This document shows, in pieces, positions 53,976 through 62,476 of a DNA stretch of 64,000 nucleotides. The stretch covers positions 124,001 through 188,000 of the forward strand of contig NZ_CAJYGQ010000006.1 of assembly GCF_913773635.1 (NCBI RefSeq). The letters run 5' to 3'. Source of the stretch: an uncultured Mucilaginibacter sp. GTDB taxonomy: Bacteria; Bacteroidota; Bacteroidia; Sphingobacteriales; Sphingobacteriaceae. How positions within the stretch are numbered: the first letter of the stretch is position 1; every line of letters starts with the position of its first letter. The notes below the pieces were generated by a model. It was not told the origin of the DNA. It did not search any database and was given only the letters and a program-made list of their open reading frames with translations. Position numbers and translations under genes: made by a program.

Positions 53976-55020
53976 ACCTAAAGTTGCTGTTGTAATATTA
54001 AACTGGAACGGCCTCAAATTTTTACAGCAATTTTTACCGTCTGTTTTGCAATCAACTTATCCAAACATGGAAGTGGTGGTAGGCGATAACGGCTCGACAG
54101 ATGGATCAGTTGAGTTTTTAAAATCGCGCTACACCAACGAAGTTACCGTTTTGCAAAATGATGAGAATTATGGTTATACCGGTGGCTACAATCGCGTTAT
54201 AAGCCGTGTTAGCGCCGATTATTTGATTTTGCTTAATTCAGATATTGAAGTTATACCTGGCTGGATAGAACCTATCATTGAACTGATGGAAGCTGACGAA
54301 CGCATAGCTGCCGCAGCTCCAAAAATACTTGCTTATCATAACAAAAATCACTTTGAGCACGCAGGTGCGGCAGGCGGATTTATTGATAAATTAGGCTATC
54401 CGTTTTGCCGCGGCCGTTTGTTTTATGAGATAGAGCAGGATAACGGACAGTACGATCAGTCGGGTGAGATATTTTGGGCTTCGGGTGCGGCATTGTTTAT
54501 CCGCAGCAAATGCTGGAAGGAAACCGGCGGGTTTGATGAGCGCTTTTTTGCCCACATGGAAGAAATTGATTTGTGCTGGCGATTAAAAAATATGGGTTAC
54601 AAAATTATGTATTGCGCACAATCGGTAGTTTACCATGTTGGTGGTGGCACCCTAAATGTCGAAAACCCTTTTAAAACATACCTTAACTTCAGAAACAACC
54701 TTTGGCTAATTCAAAAAAACATGCCGTTTTTAAAGGCGTCGTGGGTGATAAGTGTGCGCATGTGGCTTGACCTGGTTGCACTTATACGCTTTGTGGGCGA
54801 GGGTAAACGCAAAGATGCCTGGGCTGTAAGTAAGGCCCATCAAAGCTTTGTACTGAGCTTTTTAAGGAAAGGTAAAAGCAGGAACCCTGCATTAACCAAC
54901 CTCAACACAGTTACAAAAAACCCTAACCTTAAAGGCATTTACAAGCGTAGCATTGTGACGGATTTTTTTGTGAAAAAGAAGAAAACGTTTACTGATTTAA
55001 ACCCGAAGGATTTTCATTAG
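53968..55020 (+). CDS. Family 2 glycosyltransferase
   Basis: This 350-residue GT2 enzyme has the nucleotide-sugar fold: VVILNWNG at 8-15, VVVGDNGSTDGS near 36-47, the metal-binding LLNSDIEV near 90-97, and GFDERFFAHMEEIDLCWRL near 190-208. It resembles rhamnosyltransferase-like enzymes of surface polysaccharide synthesis. It overlaps the acyltransferase gene by 8 bases at its start and the convergent MscS gene by 32 bases at its end. Confidence 0.92.
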   Translation: MNKPKVAVVILNWNGLKFLQQFLPSVLQSTYPNMEVVVGDNGSTDGSVEFLKSRYTNEVTVLQNDENYGYTGGYNRVISRVSADYLILLNSDIEVIPGWIEPIIELMEADERIAAAAPKILAYHNKNHFEHAGAAGGFIDKLGYPFCRGRLFYEIEQDNGQYDQSGEIFWASGAALFIRSKCWKETGGFDERFFAHMEEIDLCWRLKNMGYKIMYCAQSVVYHVGGGTLNVENPFKTYLNFRNNLWLIQKNMPFLKASWVISVRMWLDLVALIRFVGEGKRKDAWAVSKAHQSFVLSFLRKGKSRNPALTNLNTVTKNPNLKGIYKRSIVTDFFVKKKKTFTDLNPKDFH

Positions 55021-57487
55021 CTGGTGGCGTTGGTGGAGTGGGCGCTGAATCATTTTGCGGTACTCTAAGCACAACCTCCTGCGCGGGCTTAGGCATTTCA
55101 ACACCTTCTTTATCAAATTCTTTATAAATAGATGTAAGCACCTGGCTTTTTAGTTGCTCCCACAAACTTATATCGGCCGCCCAAAACAACACCTTAAAGT
55201 CAATTGAGCCTGCACCAAGCTTATCTAAAAATACTACGGGCGCAGGGTTCAGCATAATATCATCACGGTTTGCGGTAATGTTGCGCAGTATATTTTTAAC
55301 CTTATCAATGTCGCTTCCAAAAGCAACGCTTATAAGCAGTTCAACCTGGCGATTGCTGTCACTCAGCGTCCAGTTTATCACGTGTTGAGATATAAGATCG
55401 CCGTTGGGGATGATGATCTCAGCGCCATTACCAGTGGCAATCTTGCTCGACCGCATTCCAATGTCTTTAATGGTTCCGGTACGGTTCGCTACCTCGATAA
55501 CGTCACCAACCTGTACAGGTTTTTCAAAAGCCAGTATTAACCCCGAAACTAAATTGTTTACAATGTTTTGCAAGCCAAAACCTACACCCACACCCAACGC
55601 ACTTATAATAATGGTTACTTTATCTAACGGAAAGCCTGAAGCGCCTACAGCCAGCAAAAATCCTACGCTAAATACGGCTATCCTAACCAGTAATAATGAG
55701 GTCCGGGTTTTGCGTTCGAGGCTTGCGCTGCCCCGTTTCTGTTCAGCAAAGTCGTAAAAGTAAACTATAATGCGGGCAACAATTGCCGACAGCCATATAA
55801 CCCCAACAAAAATTACAATGCTGCCAAAGGTGAATAATGTGCCGCCTAGGTTGCGTGATTGAGTAAGGAAGTTTCCTAAAAGCTCAAATACACCGTCTTC
55901 AACACTTAAATTCTGCAGCAGCGTTACACTCCACATTACTACCGCAACAATATAGAGTATGCTACGAAAACGGCTTTGAAGTAATTTAAAATCAAGGTAG
56001 GAGCTTATACTATCTTCATCATCTTTGTAGGTCTCCAATTGCAAAAACAAGCCTTGAACTAATATTTGCACAAAGTAGTATAAGCCAATGGCAAGCCAAA
56101 AGTTGTACAGTGCAGTTACACCTATAATCTTTGCAAGACTGAATCTTCCTGCTACGTTTAGTATAAACGAACCTGTTTCGGCAATAATCAATAACCAAAG
56201 TACAGTTTTGGCAAATGGTATGTGTGGTTCATAAACGGCTCCTATTTTACGTACATAATTGGCACTCAAGTAAACTGTAACCGCAGTTGCCAATAAAAGC
56301 GCAATCCGGTCAACATTCGAAACCTCCACAAACAAATTACTCACGCCAAATAAAAGCCCTAATAAGAAAAGCTTAAATAAAAATTTAAACTGAGGCGAAG
56401 GGCAGGTACGATAAACCAGGCGCAGCAGGCAAAGCGTGGTAATCATCAAAATTACCTGCAAGAAAACAACCGGGGGATGTGAATATAAGTAAGGTATAAC
56501 AAGCGATGTAACCAGTAGAGCCGATGCGTAAGGCAAGCCTACCACATAAGTAGTTTGTTCAAACACCTCTCGCGCATTTCTGCGCTTTTTTACAATCTTG
56601 CGCCGGTTTACAACAATCCAGAGTATAAAGCCCGCTAAAATAAGTAAGGCTAAAACATGTATTACCAACTGATCATTAAGCAGCTTGAACAGTTTGAGGT
56701 TCATGGTTACCGTACGCTCAAGGGCCGAATTGAATGTAGCATCTTTTGGCGATTGCATATCCCATATGTAGCCGTACTCACAGTTGAAAGCCTTCATACT
56801 AAAGTTCCTGATTTTGTTGTCAATCAGTTCCTTTTGATCAATAATGGAGATATAAATAGAGGTAAGCTTATTTTGCAGTAAGCCAATGCGCAGCGTCGCT
56901 TTACGGTTTACCTTATCAAGCTTTTGGGCACGTGCTTCAATAGTGGAGCGTTGCTGCAAAAATGTAAGTCGTAAAGTACTATCGGCCGGAAAAATACGGA
57001 ATACGGAATCTTTGGATATTTTGTTTATGTCTTCATCAATATCAGCCAGCTTATCGCTCATTTCCATGAGCTGATCTTGCCACACGTCAAGCCGGTGTTG
57101 TTGTTTGCTCAATACATCGCGTATGGCGTACAGGTAACGTAGCGTGCCTGAGCGGTCTTTTACAATAAGGCCGCGCATGGTTGTAATTGTCTTTTCCAAT
57201 CGTGGTAAAGCAGCACTTATATCGGCAGTATCAAGCCCTTTTCCGAGTCGGTTGTTTATCTGGTTAAATGATAGGGTGTAAAACTCAATACGCTGCAGCA
57301 GGTTGTTGGTAGATGTATCAGACGTTTTGTAATAACGCATCATGGAATCGCGCCTGAGCATGGCTGCACGCAACGAATCAGTAACGGTACGCTTGTGTCG
57401 TTTTCGGGTTTGTGCAAGGGCATCAAATGAAAACGCAATTAACGATACAAGTAAAAATATAAAACCGAATTGTACGCTTTTACGCAT
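54989..57487 (-). CDS. Large MscS-family mechanosensitive channel
   Basis: This 832-residue protein has a signal peptide, a periplasmic coiled-coil region (about 30-270), several membrane helices (from about 280 to 600) and the MscS pore and beta domain (about 610-800). The pore helix contains GVGVGFGLQNIVNNLVSGLILAFEKP-type sequence (in parts GVGVGFGLQN and VGDVIEV). A short Pro/Asn-rich tail ends it. It opens under membrane tension. Its end overlaps the GT2 gene by 32 bases in convergent orientation. Confidence 0.92.
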   Translation of the reverse strand: MRKSVQFGFIFLLVSLIAFSFDALAQTRKRHKRTVTDSLRAAMLRRDSMMRYYKTSDTSTNNLLQRIEFYTLSFNQINNRLGKGLDTADISAALPRLEKTITTMRGLIVKDRSGTLRYLYAIRDVLSKQQHRLDVWQDQLMEMSDKLADIDEDINKISKDSVFRIFPADSTLRLTFLQQRSTIEARAQKLDKVNRKATLRIGLLQNKLTSIYISIIDQKELIDNKIRNFSMKAFNCEYGYIWDMQSPKDATFNSALERTVTMNLKLFKLLNDQLVIHVLALLILAGFILWIVVNRRKIVKKRRNAREVFEQTTYVVGLPYASALLVTSLVIPYLYSHPPVVFLQVILMITTLCLLRLVYRTCPSPQFKFLFKLFLLGLLFGVSNLFVEVSNVDRIALLLATAVTVYLSANYVRKIGAVYEPHIPFAKTVLWLLIIAETGSFILNVAGRFSLAKIIGVTALYNFWLAIGLYYFVQILVQGLFLQLETYKDDEDSISSYLDFKLLQSRFRSILYIVAVVMWSVTLLQNLSVEDGVFELLGNFLTQSRNLGGTLFTFGSIVIFVGVIWLSAIVARIIVYFYDFAEQKRGSASLERKTRTSLLLVRIAVFSVGFLLAVGASGFPLDKVTIIISALGVGVGFGLQNIVNNLVSGLILAFEKPVQVGDVIEVANRTGTIKDIGMRSSKIATGNGAEIIIPNGDLISQHVINWTLSDSNRQVELLISVAFGSDIDKVKNILRNITANRDDIMLNPAPVVFLDKLGAGSIDFKVLFWAADISLWEQLKSQVLTSIYKEFDKEGVEMPKPAQEVVLRVPQNDSAPTPPTPPANENPSGLNQ

Positions 57488-57635
57488 GAGTAGCTGCTAA
57501 GAAACTATTATCGTGATAGTTACAGCTAATAACAAAAATCGTTTGCTGATTTATTAAATTTTTATGAGAAAGTAAGAACGCTTACCCTTAATAAACTGAG
57601 AACTGGGATTGAACTTATTAAGCTAATAAATCAAC

Positions 57636-58055
57636 TCAAACGTTAGTAAGATTCTCTAACGCCAGGCGGTATGAGTCCATACCAAAGCCGGCTATAACAC
57701 CTTTACAATTCGCAGCAAGCATTGATTTATGCCTGAACGTTTCGCGTTTGTAAACGTTTGACAAGTGAACTTCAACAACTGGAGTATTAATGGCAGCAAT
57801 GGCATCGGCAATTGCAATTGAAGTATGCGTGTAAGCCCCTGCATTCAGGATAATACCATCAAACTCAAACCCAATTTCATGAAGTTTGTCAATTAATTCG
57901 CCTTCTATGTTGCTTTGAAAATAATGTAGATCATGATTGGCATAACGCTCACGCAGCGTTGTAAAATAGTTTTCAAAACTACTGTCGCCGTAAATAGATT
58001 TTTCTCTAACGCCAAGCAGATTTAAATTTGGGCCGTTGATGATCTGTATTTTCAT
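57636..58055 (-). CDS. aroQ: Type II 3-dehydroquinate dehydratase
   Basis: This 139-residue shikimate-pathway enzyme begins MKIQIINGPNLNLLGVREKSIYG, with the catalytic tyrosine (Y22) in place. It also has NAGAYTHTSIAIADAI and EVHLSNVYKRETFRHKSML, which carry the active-site Asn, His and Arg. Length matches the family. It stands alone on minus, divergent from the XerD-type gene. Confidence 0.96.
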   Translation of the reverse strand: MKIQIINGPNLNLLGVREKSIYGDSSFENYFTTLRERYANHDLHYFQSNIEGELIDKLHEIGFEFDGIILNAGAYTHTSIAIADAIAAINTPVVEVHLSNVYKRETFRHKSMLAANCKGVIAGFGMDSYRLALENLTNV

Positions 58056-58096
58056 TACCTTTCAAACATAACTATAAATCATTTAAAACAAAACAG

Positions 58097-58996
58097 GTGG
58101 ATTGGCAGTGGGCAATAAAAGGTTTTAAAAACTATCTTAAACTTGAAAAATCGCTTTCGGCAAACTCAATTGAAGCTTACGGAAGAGATATTGAAAAGCT
58201 ACGGCAATTTGCCGAGGCTCAGCCTATGCTTATAAAACCAAACCTGATAACGCTTGCTAACCTGCGCAGCTTTTTGCAGTGGATTAATGAGCTTGGAATG
58301 ATTCCATCCAGCCAGGCGCGTATCATGTCGGGTATAAAGGCATTCTATAAGTACATGCTTATTGAAGACTTAATGTCGGTAGATCCATCAGAGTTACTTG
58401 AATCGCCTAAAGTACAGCGTAAGCTGCCCGATACACTGAGTTACGATGATATAAACAACTTGATTGGTGCCATTGATTTATCAAAGCCCGATGGTGCGCG
58501 CAATAAGGCCATGTTAGAGATGCTTTATAGTTGTGGTTTACGCGTGTCAGAAATGACTGAACTGAAAATGTCTAATTTGTACCTTGATATTGAATTCATT
58601 AAAGTTACAGGCAAAGGAAATAAGCAACGCCTTGTGCCCATAAGTAATGCCGCGATAAAAGCGCTTAACTTTTGGCTTGCCGACAGAAAGCTAAACTATG
58701 CTGTAAAAAAAGGAGAAGAAGACATTGTTTTTTTAAGCAGGAGAGGGAGCAGGCTTACACGCGTATTTGTTTTTATGCTTATTAAAAAGCTTGCGCAAAC
58801 TATTTGTTTAAAGAAGAAGATAAGCCCGCACACCTTCAGGCATTCGTTTGCAACGCACTTAATTGAGGGAGGAGCCGATTTACGCGCAGTACAGGAAATG
58901 CTTGGGCACGAGAGTATAACAACAACCGAAATTTATACTCATCTGGATAGAGATTACCTAAAAAGCACCATCATTCAATATCACCCGCGGAGTTAG
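58097..58996 (+). CDS. xerD: XerD-type tyrosine recombinase
   Basis: This 299-residue site-specific recombinase resembles XerC/XerD, which resolve chromosome dimers at dif. The N-terminal SAM-like core-binding domain covers about 1-95 and the catalytic domain 110-299. The catalytic residues are R149 (GLRVSE), K173, H245 and R248 (HTFRH), H271 (LGHES) and Y280. The start is GTG at 58097. There is no dif-like site or integrated element beside it, so a housekeeping role is more likely than phage integration. Confidence 0.93.
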   Translation: MDWQWAIKGFKNYLKLEKSLSANSIEAYGRDIEKLRQFAEAQPMLIKPNLITLANLRSFLQWINELGMIPSSQARIMSGIKAFYKYMLIEDLMSVDPSELLESPKVQRKLPDTLSYDDINNLIGAIDLSKPDGARNKAMLEMLYSCGLRVSEMTELKMSNLYLDIEFIKVTGKGNKQRLVPISNAAIKALNFWLADRKLNYAVKKGEEDIVFLSRRGSRLTRVFVFMLIKKLAQTICLKKKISPHTFRHSFATHLIEGGADLRAVQEMLGHESITTTEIYTHLDRDYLKSTIIQYHPRS

Positions 58997-59009
58997 CAAC
59001 GCTAGAAAA

Positions 59010-59423
59010 TCATGCTAACCGGCTTTCCATTTTTACGTTACCGGCAAGTAACTTGTGTACAGGGCATTTATCGGCAATATCCAAAAGTCGTTCTGTTTGT
59101 TCGGCAGTCAAATCGCCTTTAAAGCTAATGGCAATTTCAATGAAGTGACCGTCTGGAACGGCAAATATTTCCAAATTGATATTTATTTCATCAACTATCC
59201 ACATCTTACGATCAATGTACATGCGTAAAGTAATTGCCGTGCAGCTTCCCAGGCTTGATAATAGTAAGCCAAACGGCGTCATGCCGGTATCGGTGCCGCC
59301 AAGGTCGGCGGGCTCGTCAGCAACTATTGCGTGGTTCCCGCTGGTTACCACAGTTTGGTAATGTGCCCTGGCTATGCTTGCCTTTCCTTGTGCTATAGGC
59401 TTTTTATTTTCCTGGTTACTCAT
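59010..59423 (-). CDS. OsmC family hydroperoxide reductase-like protein
   Basis: This 137-residue OsmC/Ohr-family protein has the two expected redox cysteines, in SSLGSCTAITLRMY near 55-68 and DKCPVHKLL near 117-125. Family members reduce organic peroxides with thiol help. It is divergent from the riboswitch-controlled desulfurase/peroxiredoxin unit, and the theme of thiol and peroxide chemistry is shared. Confidence 0.92.
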   Translation of the reverse strand: MSNQENKKPIAQGKASIARAHYQTVVTSGNHAIVADEPADLGGTDTGMTPFGLLLSSLGSCTAITLRMYIDRKMWIVDEININLEIFAVPDGHFIEIAISFKGDLTAEQTERLLDIADKCPVHKLLAGNVKMESRLA

Positions 59424-59536
59424 TTAGTAGTTATGTATTGGCACTAATTTAATTTGCCTGCCAATGTTAAATAAATAAGCCCGAAAATGTTTTCTTAACA
59501 GGCACAAAAAAAACTCTAAATAAATAATCTACTAAG

Positions 59537-59568
59537 TTGATAGATTTAATAATATATTCCTATATTTG
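59537..59568 (+). promoter_or_regulatory. Promoter of the SAM-riboswitch operon
   Basis: TTG at 59537-59539 and TATATTTG at 59561-59568 are 21 bases apart, a good Bacteroidota promoter. It places the transcript start near 59575, about 20 bases before the aptamer. Confidence 0.75.
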
Positions 59569-59595
59569 TGAAGTTTAATGACCGTTCTTTGTAAA

Positions 59596-59724
59596 CTTAT
59601 CCAGAAAGACTGAGGGAAAGGCCCTGTGAAGTCTTAGCAACCTATACAGCTAATCATTGTAAAAGGTGCTAATTCCTGCTCTTGCTTTGCAAGAGGAAGA
59701 TAAGGTGACAAGATTTACTCTTGT
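59596..59724 (+). promoter_or_regulatory. SAM-I (S-box) riboswitch
   Basis: The conserved S-box core is clear. P1 pairs CTTATC (59596-59601) with GATAAG (59699-59704). The GAGGGA...GGCCC...GAAGTCTTAGCAACC core follows in order, then GGTGCTAATTCCTGC and a P4 hairpin CTCTTGC/GCAAGAG. This class binds S-adenosylmethionine and usually lowers expression when SAM is plentiful. A CTCTTG at 59718-59723 could pair alternatively with CAAGAG of P4 (59690-59695), a possible switching element; no T-run follows, so control could be by translation. Confidence 0.93.
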
Positions 59725-59795
59725 TAATGTATTGCTCCCGGCAGTGCTTTTTGGTATAAGTGAAATTTATTTTAACTAAAAACAAAAACAACGCC

Positions 59796-60932
59796 ATGAG
59801 AATTTACCTTGACAATGCAGCCACAACCCCTATAGATACGGAAGTATTTAACGCCATGACTCCTTATTTGCTTAATCATTTCGGCAATCCATCATCGCTT
59901 CATCAGCAGGGTAGGGAGGCGCGTAAGGCAATTGAGGATTGCAGGGCAAATATTGCAGATTTGTTGAATGCATCACCCCAGGAAATTATATTTACTTCGG
60001 GCGGGACAGAAGCCGACAACACTGCTATCTTTTCGGCTGTTTACAGTGAAGGCGTAAAACATGTGATTACCACACGGTTTGAACATCATGCGGTGCTTCA
60101 CACGCTTGAAGCCTTACACGCTAAAGGGATTATTACGGTAAGCTTCATAAAGCATGATGACAAGGGCGTATTGGATATTGCGCACCTGGTTGAGTTGCTA
60201 CAAGTGAGCCCACGTAGCTTGGTATCAGTAATGCATGCCAATAATGAAATAGGCAACTTAAATGATATTGAGGTTATAGGCGAACTATGCGAGCGTTACA
60301 ATGCCTTGTTTCATACCGACACAGTTCAAACAATGGGCCATTATCGGCATGATCTGCAAAAATTAAAAATCCATTTTTTAGCAGCGTCGGCTCATAAGTT
60401 TCACGGACCTAAAGGCGTTGGTTTTTTGTTTTGTCGTAAAGGGGTGAAGCTTTCGCAACTTATACATGGCGGCGGGCAAGAGGGCAGGCTACGTGCCGGT
60501 ACCGAAAACATACATGGCATAATAGGGCTTACAAAAGCGTTGCAAATTGCCTATAAGAATATAAACCAGCATCAGCAGCATATACAAAGCCTTAAAACTT
60601 ATATGATTGAACGCCTGATGAGCGAGGTGCCCGGAGTAATTTTTAACGGCAACTCTGCTAATATCAATGGCAGTCTTTACACGGTGTTAAATGTTGGATT
60701 GCCGTCTGTTGGCTACTCACGTGGCTTGCTGGAGTGTTTTGATGAACATGGAATATCGGTATCGGGAGGCAGTGCATGTTCTGCCGGTGCAGCGTCGCAT
60801 GTGCTGCAGGCCATAGCCACCGATGTTACTAAAGACAATATCAGGTTTTCATTCAGTAAATTAAATACCCGTGCCGAAATTGACCAGGTAATTGATGCTT
60901 TGAACAACATCTATCAAACTATTGCGGCATAA
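59796..60932 (+). CDS. Cysteine desulfurase (NifS/IscS-like aminotransferase class V)
   Basis: This 378-residue PLP enzyme releases sulfur from cysteine as a protein persulfide. Motifs in order are MRIYLDNAATTP, SGGTEADN (68-75), the PLP-binding lysine K201 in SAHKFHGPKGVG, and the catalytic cysteine C328 in SGGSACSAG. The ATG at 59796 is 36 bases into the longer reading and matches the family start. It lies 72 bases past the SAM riboswitch and is followed by the peroxiredoxin gene after 34 bases. Confidence 0.94.
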   Translation: MRIYLDNAATTPIDTEVFNAMTPYLLNHFGNPSSLHQQGREARKAIEDCRANIADLLNASPQEIIFTSGGTEADNTAIFSAVYSEGVKHVITTRFEHHAVLHTLEALHAKGIITVSFIKHDDKGVLDIAHLVELLQVSPRSLVSVMHANNEIGNLNDIEVIGELCERYNALFHTDTVQTMGHYRHDLQKLKIHFLAASAHKFHGPKGVGFLFCRKGVKLSQLIHGGGQEGRLRAGTENIHGIIGLTKALQIAYKNINQHQQHIQSLKTYMIERLMSEVPGVIFNGNSANINGSLYTVLNVGLPSVGYSRGLLECFDEHGISVSGGSACSAGAASHVLQAIATDVTKDNIRFSFSKLNTRAEIDQVIDALNNIYQTIAA

Positions 60933-60966
60933 TTTTATTATACATAACACAATTAAAATTAAAAAC

Positions 60967-61602
60967 ATGAGCTTAAGATTAGGCGATAAAGCACCAAACT
61001 TTAAAGCGCAGACTTCGGTAGGCGAAATTGACTTTTATGAGTTTTTGGGCGATAGCTGGGGCGTGCTATTTTCACACCCGGCAGATTATACACCGGTTTG
61101 TACTACTGAGTTAGGAAGAACAGCAGCACTTAAAGACGAGTTTGAAAAACGCAACGTTAAAGTGGCAGCACTGAGTGTGGACTCGGTAGAATCACATTAC
61201 GGTTGGATAAGCGACATTAACGAAACGCAAAATGTAGAGGTGAGCTTCCCGATAATTGCTGATGAAAACCGCGAGATTGCAGAGGCTTATGATATGATTC
61301 ACCCTAATGCATCATTAACGGCTACTGTACGCTCGTTATTTATCATAGCACCCGATAAATCAATTAAATTGATAATTACCTACCCTGCATCTACCGGGCG
61401 CAATTTTCAGGAAATTTTAAGGGTTATTGATTCACTTCAGCTTACAGCCAATTACAGTGTGGCCACACCGGCCGATTGGAAAGAAGGTGAAGACGTAGTA
61501 ATCACTCCGGCTGTTAAAGATGAAGAAATTGAAGCACGTTTTCCTAAAGGTCATACCCGCGTTAAGCCTTATTTACGCTTAACTCCACAACCCAACAAGT
61601 AG
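60967..61602 (+). CDS. 1-Cys (Prx6-type) peroxiredoxin
   Basis: This 211-residue peroxidase begins MSLRLGDKAPNFKAQTSVG. The peroxidatic cysteine is C45 in HPADYTPVCTTELG, with no obvious resolving cysteine, as in Prx6. The C-terminal extension includes VVITPAVKDEEIEARFP. It is probably cotranscribed with the desulfurase under SAM-riboswitch control. The ATG at 60967 fits the family; an earlier start at 60922 overlaps the desulfurase gene. A terminator follows. Confidence 0.93.
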   Translation: MSLRLGDKAPNFKAQTSVGEIDFYEFLGDSWGVLFSHPADYTPVCTTELGRTAALKDEFEKRNVKVAALSVDSVESHYGWISDINETQNVEVSFPIIADENREIAEAYDMIHPNASLTATVRSLFIIAPDKSIKLIITYPASTGRNFQEILRVIDSLQLTANYSVATPADWKEGEDVVITPAVKDEEIEARFPKGHTRVKPYLRLTPQPNK

Positions 61603-61624
61603 GGTTAGCATTTGAATGTTGAAA

Positions 61625-61664
61625 TAAGAAAGGTTCTTTTATTGGTTTAAAAGAACCTTTCTTA
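61625..61664 (+). terminator. Terminator after the peroxiredoxin gene
   Basis: TAAGAAAGGTTCTTTT / AAAAGAACCTTTCTTA form a 16-bp stem with an 8-base loop, ending the riboswitch operon. The stem itself is A/T-rich at its base and could act in both directions. Confidence 0.88.
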
Positions 61665-61685
61665 CGTTTATGCAGTTAGTAATTC

Positions 61686-62021
61686 ATGATCAAGAACTTC
61701 AAACTCAAGGCAAACGATATTAAACAATTGATTGAACCTATGGGTGGATGCCTGGCAACGGATGAAATTACTGTAAACGGCGAACCTGTAGGTTATATGT
61801 ACCGCGAGGAGCCGGATAACGATATTGATAGCGGGTGGCGTTTTTTTGCAGGAACAGAAACTGACGAATACGCAAATAACGTTGACAATGTAATGGTGTA
61901 TGATGTAAACACCATTGTTAACTATGACCAGGCAATTGTACCTTATTTGCACTTGCCTGCCGGTACCCAATTAGAGCGAAACGCTGACAATACGTTTGAC
62001 TTAATTGATGAGGAGTTGTAG
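61686..62021 (+). CDS. DUF2185 family protein
   Basis: This 111-residue acidic protein has the DUF2185 motifs GCLATDEITVNGEPVGYMYRE and SGWRFFAGTETDEYA, followed by YDVNTIVNYD. Some DUF2185 members are immunity proteins in polymorphic toxin systems, but no toxin gene lies beside it here. It has no signal or membrane segment. Function here is unknown. Confidence 0.85.
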   Translation: MIKNFKLKANDIKQLIEPMGGCLATDEITVNGEPVGYMYREEPDNDIDSGWRFFAGTETDEYANNVDNVMVYDVNTIVNYDQAIVPYLHLPAGTQLERNADNTFDLIDEEL

Positions 62022-62155
62022 GTAAACCAGGCATCAAAACCTTCCTTAAATTGATGATTTATATTATCACAATTGTGTTAACAAACGTCTTTATTTAAAT
62101 TAAGTTAACAATACGCCGATTATTATAGCTATCTTGCCCGCTTATTAATAATATA

Positions 62156-62347
62156 ATGCAAAAAGAAGGAACAGTAAAATTTTTCAACACCGAAAAAGGT
62201 TTTGGATTCATTTCACAGAATGGCGGAGACGACGTTTTCGTACATTCAACCGGCCTTATCGATCAGGTTCGTGAAAACGACCAGGTTACTTTCGAGGTTG
62301 AGCAGGGCCGTAAAGGTCCTAATGCGGTAAATGTAAGAGTAGTATAA
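62156..62347 (+). CDS. Cold-shock domain protein
   Basis: This 63-residue single cold-shock domain protein binds single-stranded RNA or DNA. RNP1 is KGFGFIS and RNP2 is DVFVHS; it begins [18 protein letters not shown]. The leader upstream (62022-62155) contains the palindrome CACAATTGTG (62068-62077). A long-leader cold-control structure cannot be judged from sequence. A strong terminator follows. Confidence 0.96.
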   Translation: MQKEGTVKFFNTEKGFGFISQNGGDDVFVHSTGLIDQVRENDQVTFEVEQGRKGPNAVNVRVV

Positions 62348-62370
62348 CACACTATAAAAATTTAATCGTT

Positions 62371-62403
62371 AAAGCACTTGTCGTTTCGGCAGGTGCTTTT
62401 TTG
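62371..62403 (+). terminator. Terminator after the cold-shock gene
   Basis: AAAGCACTTG / CAGGTGCTTT (with a G-U pair) and a 9-base loop are followed by TTTTTT. It is a typical rho-independent terminator. Confidence 0.92.
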
Positions 62404-62420
62404 TTAGGCGTTTAAACAGC

Positions 62421-62456
62421 AAAAAGCCCTGCCAACTTACATTGGCAGGGCTTTTA
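62421..62456. terminator. Bidirectional terminator, end of manC
   Basis: AAAAGCCCTGCCAA / TTGGCAGGGCTTTT form a 14-bp perfect stem with a 6-base loop, A-rich on the left. On the minus strand it ends manC transcripts, whose stop is 21 bases away. Confidence 0.93.
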
Positions 62457-62476
62457 GTTAGCTTTAAAAGCGGTAA

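Noticed and set aside
58097..58996. XerD-type recombinase as a sign of an integrated element
   Set aside because: No attachment repeats, no mobile-element genes and no tRNA beside it; sequence and length fit the housekeeping recombinase.
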